From Pyrocephalus nanus (taxonomy: Eukaryota > Chordata > Aves > Passeriformes > Tyrannidae), in contig CM076269.1 in NCBI GenBank assembly GCA_038380795.1, positions 7,316,001 to 7,380,000 of the forward strand: a DNA stretch of 64,000 nt, in the 5' to 3' direction. A program made the position numbers and the translations under genes. This document shows positions 10,001 through 23,268 of the stretch, piece after piece. The notes under the pieces are model-generated. The model was given only the letters and a program-made list of their open reading frames with translations, was not told where the DNA came from and ran no database searches. The number at the start of each line of letters is the position of its first letter. The stretch's first letter is position 1.

Positions 10001-13000
10001 ATTGAAATTATTAAATTGCTTATCACTAATCCAGTCTGCTGGGTTGATTTTCATGTTTCTGGTTTGGTTGGACTTCAACATTTTCGTTTCAGGGACTTTT
10101 TTTTTTTTTTTTTTCTTATGTGAAAAGAGGGTTATGGGGAAGAAACCAAGCGTGTGTTGTACTTCTTACAGTCTTTTATTTTTGGTCAAGCTTTTTCTCC
10201 CCAAATTGGTTGCAGAAAGTATAGCATAGGGGCACAGAAAACTCTTAACCTCTTGCAAAAAGAAATAACATGTCAAATATTACAGTATATTACTGGATTC
10301 AGAAAGCAATTGACTTGTGAACCAGGCTTGGTGAACCATTTTATTCACAATGTCTTTTCATTACTTATTCAGATAATTGATGCGATGTTTGAAGTCCCTG
10401 AAGTGCACAGAAGCATCTGCAATTTCATTGACATAGTAAACTATTTTTGAAAAAAAAGTACTTCAGTATCCCCACAGTAGACAAAATATGCAGCCTTTGT
10501 TTCCATAATGATTTAAAGTTAATGCATGGGAGATTGCGTTTGGGATTTCCATAAATTAAGGGTTGCTCTCACCTTTCAACAGTTGGGTTTTTAGTACCGA
10601 AAAACAAATGTGGTTTCTGTGTGGGGTTTTGTATAACTTCAGTAAAAATAAGTGTTCTAGTGCTTCCCCCACGATTATAAAAACTAATGATAATAAATGG
10701 TGGTATTTGTAAAACTGCTGATACTTTTGCAGTCTAAGAACACATTGGACTGATGCCTCCTGTTGCCCTCCACTTCATTCAGTGTGTTTACTAGTGCTTC
10801 GTGCAGCCTAGGTCATATTCTTGTTTTCCGTGTTTCTAAGTGCTCCTATAGCCTCTTCCCTCTGAATGCAGTCAGCTGCTCCCTGATTTGGTTTACATGC
10901 TCTTAGTGTCTCCCTCGGGTTCTCTCCATTCACCCGTCTTTCACAACAGGCTCTGCAAGCTTTGTTAATCAGCTCATCCATTTGCATTAGAAGGTGGGGT
11001 TTTTTTCCAGCACAAGAAAAATTGTTTTCACCCCTCACTGCTTGCTGTCATTCCTTAGTTTGGAGCTTTCCAGTTTATTATCAAATTTATCACTTGCTGT
11101 ACTTGGAGATAGAGCTACACTTTTCTGTTGGGTTTTTTTTGTATGCGTGTCCATCGATGTTATCTGGCCCCTTGCCTGCCTTTATAAAAAAAAAAAAAGC
11201 TTACTTTTTCTTCTTGATTGATTTCTTCCACTTGGCTCCTTTCATTTCCTTCACTGACTAGTAGTTTTGTCACTTCTGGGATTTCATGCACTATTTCCAA
11301 CACAGTTGACTTTATTTGAACCATTGTCCTCCATACTTCCATGCAATGTATAGCTAGAGAGTCTTTGTATAGTTAAAGTCTTTGCATCTTTCTGCTGTTA
11401 GTTTGTCTTTTCCTGGTTTTTAGGTCTTTCTCACTTAGGCACAGTGGTTTGCTCTAAGATAGATATCTATGTGCCAATGGTTTCCTATGGGTAATACATA
11501 AACACTGCATTTCCCGACCCTCCCAACAAGCATGTTCACTGCATATCCTTTTGTATTTAATTTCTCTTATAAATGCATAATTCCAGATTTCTTTCATGAG
11601 TGTTTGTACACCCGAATTGATGCCTTTTGACTTCCTTGCCAGTTTCTTTAGTTGCAGTAGCCCATGTAAAGCCACCTTTTGCCAATGAGCTGTTGCTCAT
11701 TGCTTATGCAGAACTCCAGATTCTCTAAGGTACATGGATGTTGTTTAATAGAAACACTTTTACTGGAGGAGCCTTCTAGGTCAGAAGAAAGGCCTGACAC
11801 CCTTGGGGCAAAGAAAGTTTGTCCATCTTGTCTGTATGTTTCCCATGAAAATTTTAAAACCTCATCTTCCTGGAAGGATTTGCCCAACAGATGCAGGATC
11901 CTAAAGCTCATCCTCTGCTCTAGACCTGTCTGTAGGTTAGAGATTTATCTCATCTCCTTGTGCCTGCCAGTTTATGGAAATAGTAATACCCAGGAAATCC
12001 GCTTTGGCTTGCCAAGAAGTGTGTGATGAGCTGCATGTGGGTTCTGTGGGTTTGCAGAAGGGTGGCTGCTGCACTGCTTAGGGACATGTGCAAACAGAAT
12101 TTGGGTGCTTCAGTTCAGAATGAGCTGTAGAGCTGTACTGAGCACCTGTGGCTTTGCTGGAGAGGTTATTACTGGTTCTGTATCTGAGATAATGAAGTGT
12201 CGTTGGCAGAAGTGAGGATATTACGCTGATGTGATACAAAGCTGGTCCGATACTGACTCCTGTTTCCAGGTCTGTCATTTGCCAGCAGTTTTAATTGTTG
12301 CTCCTCGTTCAAGTAGCTGTGGTTTTGAATACCTTGCTGTTTGGTTTTGTCTCTGTTTTTCTAAGATGTCCTTATGCTATCTTGTTTGTCTGTTGGTCAC
12401 CTGTTCCTGATTTAATAGCCTTCTAACCCACTGACAAGTCTTGAATGGATGGCAGAAAGGTGGAAATAGCAAAGATGCTAAACTACTACAGGCTTTGCAA
12501 AATCAAACATCTGAAAAAAAAGCTTTAATTTGATCTCTTCCTTAGATGGAAGGGAATTGCACAGCAGCAAAACCGAATGCTGAAACCTTACAAAGTGTTG
12601 TTTCCACAGGACAAGGTTCCCACTAGCGGCCTTGATGTGTGGGAGATTATTTCTCCCATGCCGTGATGAGAAGAGATAAAGCACTTTGTATACACATAGT
12701 GGCATTCTAGGTAGCATTTCAAAATCCAGACAATTTACTTTCAGTTGAATTGAGATGCCTGTTGCCTGTTGCTGTTTGCAATACCAGCCTTTCTGTTAAT
12801 GTACTCATTGCTGAATTTTACTGCTCTAAAGAAAAAATCAGCTTTAATTATGTCTTAGAGGAGTCATTCAGATCCCTCTCAGAGTTTCCTCTCACTTGGG
12901 GCTCCACACTGTGGTTTGTACTTGGCTCACTAGAGCTCTTCTCAGGCTCTCATGTGAGCAGAGAGCATGCACTGGCATTGGGTCTGCTCTCTGCATCTGT

Positions 13001-16000
13001 ACTTTGACGTGGCAGCAGTCAAAGTAAATGAATAAACACTATAGATGAATGCAGGTAAGGAATCAAAGAAGGAAAGAGATTGGCAGACAAGAAAAAATGG
13101 CACTTCCTGAAGTAAATAACGCGTTAAGCAGATTGGTTTGGGTGGTTTGTTTTGCTTTTTTTCCCATCCCAAGAAGGGAGCATGATGTTTGTTGACCAGG
13201 AAAGCAGGTTTTGGAAGAATGGTGTGCCTAGAAAGAAAGGCTTAATCCTGAACATGCTTAAAGATGTCTTGGACATGACTGCATGTTTCACTCAGTGCTA
13301 GGTTGTATCCTTATTGTCTTGTAGTCTCTCTGACCTGCCTGAATCTGCTGTGTTGGTTGCTCCTGTAGTAGTCAGCTAAGGGATCTCAGGGCTATGTGCA
13401 GGTAGGAGGAACATCCAGGAATGTCCCCCAGGCAGTGTGTTGCAGCTTCTCTTAGCAGATGTGCTACAGAGGTTGGAACAAGAAGTAACAAATACTGTAT
13501 ATTCGCAATGTAATTCCATGCCAGGCTGGGGACTTTCGAGTCCATCAAGTAATTTACACTGGTGAATCAGGAGGTTTTAGTCTTTGGTGTGATCTGTGAA
13601 GCCCGTCTTTCCCCAGTAAGTCAGAGTTCTGTGATATCTAAACAGGACTTAACCACATCTTAACAGGTCAGCCAAATTTCCCACTTCACCAGTGGGACCT
13701 TAGGAGGAGGAGAAGTTGCCACTTCACATTTGCCACAGCTGGCAAAGTGACTGGAGAGGTGAGAAACTTCCTTTTCAGCCCAGATATCTTCCTCTGGCAG
13801 CAGTAAAGACAGAAACCAGTGCCAGATTTCCCTCCTCTTTGTCCTCTGCTGGCGTGTGGGGGAAGATATTAAGGTCAGCCCCAGGCTCCGTGTGCTGTGA
13901 CAGCGTAGGTTGTTCCCTTTACACAGATGGTCTGGCTAATGAGTACATTGCTGAACAGAGTTCTGAATCAGGGTTATTAACACCCAGAACTAACTACCCT
14001 TTATGGAACCACGTAGTTAAATCATCTGCAATACTAGGATGCTCCATGTGCTACAGACACACTTTCTGGATCTGTGTGCCTCTCAGTGCATCTAACCAGT
14101 CTTGCACTACAAGTGCTTGACTGACAAAAATCCCAGCCCTATCCTTGAGCTTGCAGATTACAGCTGGAGCTATGCACCCTGCTGTCTTCCTCCATTCCCT
14201 TTCTTAATGGTTAAATGGTCTACTTAGAAACTGAAAGGCTGGAGTTTTTCCCTCTGTGCCCCAGCCCTGAGCTTAAATGGAGCACCTGGACTGGGATGGT
14301 GGTGGAGGCTGCAGGGGGGACCCATCAGGACACTCAACCCCAGGAGCACACCTGGCAGTGGCCAGGTCTTCCTCCTAGCTTGACTCCGTGAATCTCACGC
14401 TGCTCCTTGCAGGTCACTCTACTGGAAACCTGTTTGAAATGTTGCCAGGTTGTGTTGCTCTTCATGGTGTTGAACAACACATTTGGGATCCTCTCGTGGT
14501 ATGGGAATGTCATTGGCTGATGTGCTTTTTTTCCTCCTTCCCATTAAACCTGTCAGCTCTGATGCTCAGCAGTTGTCCTTTCACAGAATGGTGAGGCTCA
14601 GCTCGTGGATGGGCTGGGAAAGTGCTGAGGAGCAAATCTGGCACACCACAGCATCTGGCCTGTTCATCTTAATCTGAATCTTACAAAAGCAGTCTCTTGT
14701 GTAGGAATTGTGAGGTTTTTTTCTGGATTCCTAAATAGCTGAATAAAGTAAAGCCTCCATTAAGCTTGATTGCAGTGTTTTTGAAGTGATTTCAATCTGG
14801 GTCTCGTGGAAGCATTTGGAGCAAGATTTTACTGTATACACTTACATGTTTTTTCTCCAACATTCATTTTTAGTATCTGCTCTTATTTTGGTTTGTGTAG
14901 TTGATGCGACTGTATCTGTGAGATCTTTTTTCCTCCATTCATTACTTAAAAGCTTATGAAATGTGCAATAGCATCCAGTTCTGACAGATTTTTTTATTTT
15001 TTTAATAAATTACTGTTACAATCCTAATGATACAGAAGGCAAGGTTGGCTCTGCTTTCCACATGGAACAGCAAGTGATGAAATTTCAGGGAGTTCATTAG
15101 TGGAGGAAATCCTGTATCTGTCAGCAACATGTGCAGAGCTGCAGCTTTCATCATGGCAGTGCTCATAGTCTGGTGCTGTGGGCACAGGCCATGTGCATGG
15201 GAGGCTCTTGATGATGATGATGACTGAAGTCTTGAACATATTAAAGTCTGACTGATGCCAGTGGAGAGAGAAAACAAAACCTCTGTGTATGTGAAGTCAT
15301 CTGAGTTGCTGAGGAGTGTTCTCTGTGCTAGTAGGAGTTTCCTAGGCATCAAAATCTTTGTGCCTATGCGGAAGATGAGATGTGAGAAAGATGGGAATAG
15401 ATAAATCCATGTCATCATCTTCCAGCCTGGGATAGTCTCCCAACCAGCTGAAGAGGGTGACTTCCTGAACAGATGATGGCACCTAAATAATTTGCCTTAT
15501 TCTCAATGTTGACAGTATTCCTGTTACCAGTGAGGCCAGTGGGAGTAATTGGTTAATAGCTGCATTGTGTCTTAAATTTAAATGGTGCCATTAACCCAAA
15601 AGGTCACAAGCTGAAATTTCCCCTACCAAACCACAGAATTTTATGGTGTGCACCTATGCTGTCCTGATATTTTGATGGAAAGCAAAAGGTTCTGGAAATA
15701 GTCTGGGGAAGTGCAGATATGCTGTAGATTTTTGCAGTTTGTTGCCAGCAGCTGAAATTCTCTTTGTAAAATGTTCCACAGCATCACTGATATCTACCAC
15801 AGCAGAATAAAATCTAATCCTTTATTTGACACCTTTTAAAAAAGTAAATATATTCTTTTGCTCACTAGGTGTAGGTTGGTTATCTGTGCTCTCCTGCAAC
15901 ATTTCAAGTGAATTTTTTTACTTGAGAAATGTTCCTGTAGGCATTGGGGCTATGGAAAACGTTAAAAATAGAGGGTTGTTCCTTTTATTAGGTGAGTTTC

Positions 16001-19000
16001 AAGTTCCTTCATTGTATGATGTCAGAAGAACAATTAAGTTTTATCTGAGCAGAGCAGGGTGTCCCTAGATGCAGGTTACAGCGCATCCAGTGATACTATT
16101 AAAAGAAAGATCATTTGTTGTTGCATTGGGGAATCCTTAGAAAACATCAGGAAAACTGCCTGGAAGAATATAAATGTGTTGAAGCAATGGAGTGAAATAT
16201 TCTTAAACTGTGCAGTGATGGCCTATAGCTGGATAGGTTTTGAGTAGCTGTTTTGATGTGATTGTTGCTTTTCCCAACAGTCATATAAATTGAACATACT
16301 GGAACTCTTTTTTTTCATAAGCCTTAGCTGTTTGGAAGTCCAGAATCAAAGCTTCTGTTATGTGTGAGCATCTATCCTAGGTCTCATGAAATAAACCTTG
16401 CCGTTTTTTTTTTCTTTTGATAAGTTACCTTACATGCTTGCAGAGATGTTTGGCTTTTTCCATGTGGAGACCAGCATAGTCTTGCAGGATTTGCTTTTGT
16501 AGCTGTTAGAGGTGCACTCAGTGTTGGCATTGTCTGGGTCTGTGATCTGGGTTCCTGGGTGGTCTGAAACTTGCCTTGCTTAAATTGCTCTTCACTTAAG
16601 TACTTCCTTGTAATTCTGAACAATTCTGCTTGGTTATACCAAGGATTGCAAAGAGAGCCCAGGGTTGCCAAAGTTTGGGTAAATGTGCAGCTAAGTGGGT
16701 GTCAACTGGAGACCACCTGCCTTCATCACCTGGTAAAGCCATGGTGAGATTGATCTGACAGTGCATAGCCAGTGAAGTCAAGAGCATGATTTGTCTTGCT
16801 CTCAGAGCTTTGTAGAGTAGGATAGATGGACTGTGCCTTGGACATGACCACTGCCCATAACTGCCAGCAGCAGGGGGTTTGGAGAGCCTCGCTCCTAGAT
16901 AATGTGTAACCTTAGGTGAGCTCAACTGATCTGCTGGTAGAGCCCATCCTCCTCTCACAGCTCTTCTCCACAGACTGGAGAAAACAAAAGCAGCCTGGCT
17001 GCTGCCTCACCTCTTTTACCTTCCTGTTGAATGAAGAGTCAGTTTGAAGTAGTGAAGAAAACCTATCATCTGTGGCTGTGGAAGGGGTGGTTGAGTGCAG
17101 AAGTGAAGTCACTCTTGCATGCCAGCCTGCCACCTTCTCCAAGTGGGCTGCACAGGTGCCTTGAAGCCCAAGCACCAAGTATGTATTGCTAAGTAATTGT
17201 AACCAAAGTTATTTATTAAGAAGTTTAGTATTCAAAACAATTTTTATAGCTACGAGCATATTTTTAATGCTTTTTTAAAAAAAGTACTAAAAATACCCAT
17301 TGTTCATCTGCCCTACTTCAAAGGAAGCTAAAAATCATCTGCTAGGGTGTGTCTGACACTTGGCAAAGATGAGTTTAAAGAAAACTATAAATGCACATAA
17401 TCTGTGAAAATTGGGTAGGAAAACCATAGGGCTTCCTGAGCAGACTCATCTTGATCCTAAGACAAGAGCCCCATGAACTGTAGAGAGCTAGAAGAGGAGC
17501 CACAGCTGGTTTTTTTTTTTTTCAGTTGCCTTTCTTTAGCCCCTTGCTTTTTGTCTGTCAGAATTAGCAGTTGAGTGTCAGCATTGGTCCTTTCTTAAAT
17601 ACTGCGTTGGCTCTGGTTCTTATACCCTTTATTTTACCTTTATTTTCCTTATTGATAAAAAATTGTCGCTTCTGTAATGTAAATTATACACTAAAGACTT
17701 GTGTGAGCCATGTTCATAAGGGAGCTGTTTATCCCTGAGTTTTGGGTACCTTGTTCAGGCAGCTTACTTAATCCTTATTTCTCAAGGGGTAAAATAAAAC
17801 AGATGTACACAGGAAGCTTCTTTGGAAGTCTTGGCACTTTTACATATAGGTGTAAGCTTTGGAGCAAGAGGTAAGCTTGGTTTATGTACTAAAGCCATTT
17901 TAAACTTTATTTTCTCCTTTCAAGCATCCTTGATTTGGGAATAAATTGCATGAAAGGGTTGACTCAGATGTGATTGTCAGGGGTTTTGTTTTAATGTATA
18001 AAATTGTAATACTTATTTACGTTCTGCCTACTTTTACTAAATATTATATGTAAGTGCCAGCTGTTCCAACAAGACGTAATTCGGACAATTAATAGCTCTT
18101 GACACTTTTTATTCTCTTCATTTTCTTTTGTATCTTCCCTGGTTCTGCATCCTTCCTGTGTAATTGCAACTTGCAGGAGACATAACCCCTCTGCACGCTG
18201 CTCACAGGTCTCCTTTGATTCCTCCTGTACCTCTCTTCTGATCCAGCCACCTTGCACTCTTCCCTAGATCTTTCTGATCAGTGTCTCAAAGCTTGGAAAC
18301 ATCAGCACATTAATCCCCTTTCAGGTTTTTATCTTTGTTCCTGTTATTGATATTATTTGGCCTGAGTGCAAGGTGTATTGCACAGTGTATTACAGATGGG
18401 TTTAAAGCAAATCCATCAACTGTTCTAAAATTAGGCAATGCTGGTTGAAAGACCCTGTTCACATTTTTTATGAGGGTTTTTGTGCTTATACATAGGCACA
18501 TTAAAAATGGCTGAACTCATGTAAATCTCCCTGGTAAGTCTGGGGTTCTTCAGTGTCTAGGTCCTTTCATTATTTACAAGTAAATACATTTTAAAAATGC
18601 AGTCATAAATCTTTGAAAACGTCTTCATTTGTGCTCAGTTGAAACTTTGCTAACTGCATTATACAAAATAGACAGCAATGTAGAAATGTTTTAACTCTCC
18701 CTGTAGGTAGGATTGAATCCTGCTTGTAGTGATAGCAAAGCAAGTTGTAGGATTTAGGATGTCTGTTGACTACAAGTTTTAATATCTTTGAATTTAAAAG
18801 GAAGAAAACAATCAGGGGACTGAAAGCACTGAAATCTATATTCCTTAGCCAAAAGTAAAAGAACTGGGAAAAGGGAGAAAGGATTACTGGTATTATTGCT
18901 GTGTTAACATGTTTACCTACAATAAATGCTGCCTCTTGCTTTTCAGTCTTGCAGCCCTGACAGTGGATTCTTTAAAATGTATTGAAAATTGGCCAGGCAA

Positions 19001-22000
19001 GACATATTGTGACTGAGTGGATGCTCTGTGTTGCAAAGCATTAGTTAGGAGTTGGGAGAGGAGTGTAGAGCCAAGGACATGCTGGGAAGGTGCTGAATCA
19101 TCTTGTCCAAATCCTTCTTGCACTGTTGCAGAGATGCTGGCCCACTTCCCTGGTTGGCCTGTACCCTCACAGCCTCAAAAAACCTTTGAGGTTATTCACT
19201 GGCACCCATGCACACCTAAATCTGGGTGGGTGCTCTGCTTTCAGGTCTGAAATTGAGGATGCGATTCCTATCACTAAGACTTCTCTTGCCATCAGAGCTA
19301 TTTACATCTATTCACTTTGTTACCTCTGTGCTCTGGTGTGCCCTGGAGAGTTCTGTTCCAGTCTCCCAGCGTTCAAACATAAGTATCCACAGTGGGATTT
19401 GCAAATACACACATCTTCGGAAAATTGGCGTGTGATACTTAGAGCAGCTATGCAGCATCCAAATTACACATCTCATAAGGCATGAAAAAGAAAGTGGGCA
19501 AGCAACATTAAATAGCATATTTGTGCAAAAGCAGCTGAAGTGTGATTTCTGTGGGAACTGTGACTACTTGCCTAAGCTTTGTGCATCTAAAATCCTCATT
19601 TAGGGTTGTAAGTATATAGGAGGGGCTTCTGTCTTGTTTTGCATCTAATGTCTGGCTCTTTAAGGAGCTAGATCTCTAACTGCTCTGGATTTTTTTTTTT
19701 TCTTTCTTTTCTGGGCACAGATCAAAAAGGTGATAGTTTTTCCAGGTAGATCTGTGGCATATTTCATCTCCCCAGCATCACGAGGAGTCTCATTGCACCA
19801 CACAGCACATTGCATCAGCAGCAGAGCTGGTACAGCTTGTCGGTGGGTTCCACAGCAGGGGCAGAACAGGAGGCAGGGACAAGTTCCTGCATTTCTGAGA
19901 GGATCATCAGATAAAAGCTCCAAACCATGTCAGTCACCTTTCTCTCCTACTGTTTTCTCAGAAATGGTATATTTCTTTTCTGTGGCTAGTGTTCAGTTAT
20001 CATGACTTACATATTTTGCAGGGAAACCTTAAAAATTGGACTCTTGCTCAAATATATGAATTCACTGCTCTTCAAGAGCAGTTGCCTGAAGAACATTCTC
20101 AGTGTCGTGCAATGTTACAGTCTCAGTCACCCACTCCTGTTTGATTTCCACAGGGCAGTTGGTGGTAGGGTGTTTTATATTGCTTGGTTGTGTTTTAAAT
20201 TACTCGGCAGCTAAATAAATTATGTGTACATACACTTGATTGTTAACTGTTCAAGTAGCAGAGGAAAAAAGCCTTGCTGTATGGGTAAATAACCTGTTTA
20301 GCCATTGCTTTTCCCTCTACCCCCCAGTCTATCCCATCCCCTGCAGACATGAACAGCTAAGAGCAGTCTGCTTCATTGAGCTGTTTTGGGGTTGGGTTTT
20401 TTTTGGTTTTTTTTTTTTTTTGCTTCTGTTCTCTTTCCTGAAGTCTGGCTTTGGGTTAGGTGCCATGAACAATTCAGCATTGGCTTTTCCACTGGAGTCT
20501 GTGACTTTCAGCATCACTGGATTGCCTGTTGAGCTTTTTAATTTCTTGTAATTTCATGGATGGTTTTAAATTTTTTCTTCTCTGTGGGTACATTTATAAA
20601 GGGGTTGCACCCCTTCATGATCCTTTTTTCCTCTATTGCTCTTTTTTAGTTAGTCATGCAGCTAATTTGCATGAGGTTAGAGGTGATGGAGAATATTTTA
20701 AAGTATTACGAGATGTGCTGATGGACTGTGTGAGCTCAGTGTTGATGTGGTATCTTGAACTGGAGGCTGTTTCCACAGAGGTTCTTGAATTACTGCATAT
20801 GACAAACCCGGGTGCTTACATTGTGTAATGTCCTTTCCCAGCCCGTTATCTTTATTAAATCATCTTGTACTTGAGATCCATCTCTTGCTCTCACATGCAT
20901 CTCCTTGGCTCCTCAAACACCTGCACCCTCCCATCTGTCAAACAGCAAAATACTCTTTGATCAGAATTACATATTAACTTTATGATAGGAATGTCTTGGA
21001 AAAGAGTAATACTATTCTAGGGGCAAATGTTCAGTGTCCAGAAGAGTAGAAAATGAGGTGATGGAAAATGCCAGGTTGTAGTTCGCAGGCAGCAGCATTT
21101 AAATGGTTTGCTATAATCATATTAGGATAGAATTAAATTGAATTTTTTATTTTGTACTGCCGTGGAATAGGACTGTTACTGATCATTTTCTCCTCCCTCT
21201 TGCTTTGATTAGTGTGAAAACTCAAGCAGCAAAAATTACAGGAGTTCTGCAGCAGTGCATTGAAAAAGTGGTGTGAGGAGATCTGAGTTGGAGTGTTGTG
21301 TCCTTGCACATGAGAGCTCTGGTGCTTCCCTAATAGACTGAAAATGAGACCACTGCTGCTTTATAAGAGGTCTGTTCCAGCCACATTGCTCTACAGCTTG
21401 GCAGATGGTGGCATGTGAATGGTTTCATATTGATTGGATGGATTTGCCTCAGGGTAAGAGGAGTGTGGGTCCTTAAAGATGCACTTCTAGATTTTTTTTT
21501 TCTTTTTATTTGAAAAAAAATTAAAACAACAATGTGTATTTAGAAAACATTTCTTTTTACATCAGAGGAGTGTGTAGTAATCAAAGCACTGAAGTTACCT
21601 GGAAATAAAAAGTCCTTAAATAGATTATCACAAAGACCGAAAAGCCAAGAACACTTATTTACTAAATGATTACGTTTTTACATTAGAAGAAAGTGACACT
21701 TTTAATTAGTGTTCAAGGCATATGGTGAATGAGAAAATAAGCTTATTTCATGCAAACAGAAATCGATGCAAATAACCTTTCTCATATAAAAAGGGATGAC
21801 TTGAAACTCAATACATATTCAAGAAGGTTAAGTCATTACTGCATCACTTTAATATTAGTTAAAGGCCAGCAAAGAAAATCACTACTCTGCATATACTTAC
21901 TCGATGTGGATTGCTATAAATGAAAGAAATAGGTAATGGTACTTTGTAGGTGATAAAGCCCATGTCCATCTAGTGCATTTATTCTTCAACCTCAGTAAGT

Positions 22001-23100
22001 AACCTTTTGAGTTCTGCCTTAGCACAGGTAGTTGCCGGAGATGCCTCATTTCTGCAGCAATTCATCCCAGTTGCTAAAGACATTTTGTGATGCTTTTTGT
22101 TGATTGTTCTCACACCTCTGCTTTGTGCTTTCAGTCTTGTAGATCTCTAAGTCCTTTGGTATGAAACAACTTTTCAAATGTTTGTACAGCACCTAACATG
22201 AAGATCCCCATCTGATTCAAGCCTTTGGGTGTTGCTGTAGAGTGTTGAGTGAATTCATGTTTTTTTATAGTAACTGAAGTATTTTTTGAGATATTTGACC
22301 TTAAATGAAAAATACTTAATTAGCTTACAGACGTGATGGAATAGGGGCAGTTTGATACCTTGGGAGACTTTGGTGCTGTTGAAAGCTGGATCCTTTCCAT
22401 GTATTTTGGTCTAGTTCTCTGATCTGTGCAACAGTGGTTCCATAAATGAATTTAAGCCAGAATAAGTCATGCCAGTATCTTATCAAGTTGTCTCCAATTT
22501 GCTTGAAGGTATAGATCATATTTTCTAACAAACTGTGAATTATTTACATGCTGAATTTTGTGTTTTCATGAAAGAACACTACTGTGATTGAACTTAGTGC
22601 TGATTTTGTTTCTTCTGCAGTACAGATCTCTTCTATGGGTGTGCTTTCCCTTTTAATTGCACTTTGTTCTCAGATTTTATCACTTAGTTCATTTTGCTGA
22701 ATAAAAAGCTCCTGTATAAATTAAGGTCTCTTTAAAAAAAAAAAAATCTATGTTAAAAGTTAAGTGATGTTAGTGGGTTGTGTATGGGCTCGCTTCTGGG
22801 GAGGAAAGGGCGTAGACAGTGACAATTTTTTTTTTGCCTCCTGCTTGGTAAGTGTAGGGGGGATTTACACTGTATATCACAACCAGCAGCTATTCCAAGA
22901 AAAATCTTTAAGATGGTTACTTGAATTTGTGTACACTGCCCACCTGGTGGTTATGGAGTGAACTGTTACTTTAAAGAATAGTTTAAACAACAGCCATGTT
23001 TGGGGCAGGCTAATCTTGCAAAGAGAGCAGTACATATAACAGGAGTCTACAGTGTGATAAGGGGAAAATTCAGCTCACTGACTAGATGTTTTAATGTGCG
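7056..23100. other. Intergenic region between the CpG island and ELAVL4
   Basis: I see no supported gene in this 16 kb. It contains poly-T/poly-A runs (for example 10098-10114, 11189-11199 and 20410-20421) and short chance reading frames. A C/T-rich, strand-asymmetric block at 10740-11920 may be an old transposon lying on the minus strand, although no family was recognised. The region may hold distal ELAVL4 regulatory elements, which cannot be picked out by eye. Confidence 0.6.
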
Positions 23101-23220
23101 AACTCTAGGGAAATAACATATTGACTATTCTGTTGTGCGCAAGAAAATTGAAGAACCCTTTGCAGACAGAGGGCTTGCAAAGGATTCTTTCTGTTTCTCT
23201 TAACCAAAATCTGTGGCAAG

Positions 23221-23268
23221 ATGTTTGAAATCAGCAGGACGCTTAATGCTGCTTTGTTAAATAATGAG
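23221..23268 (+). CDS. ELAVL4: Candidate distal alternative first exon of ELAVL4
   Basis: An ATG opens 16 codons, MFEISRTLNAALLNNE, that end exactly at a GAG|GTAATA splice donor. The phase is 0, so splicing to the acceptor at 45737/45738 would give ...[13 protein letters not shown] with no stop. ELAVL4 is known to use several alternative first exons in mammals, including one far upstream of the main promoter, so an extra exon in this position is reasonable. No convincing core promoter is visible nearby, and a 16-codon open frame ending at GT can occur by chance. The call is a hypothesis resting on frame compatibility and location. Confidence 0.33.

Noticed and set aside
19090..19260. Stretch resembling the antisense of a CR1 3' region (ATCTTGTCCAAATCC)
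   Set aside because: Only a few short words match, and the rest does not follow the CR1 consensus.
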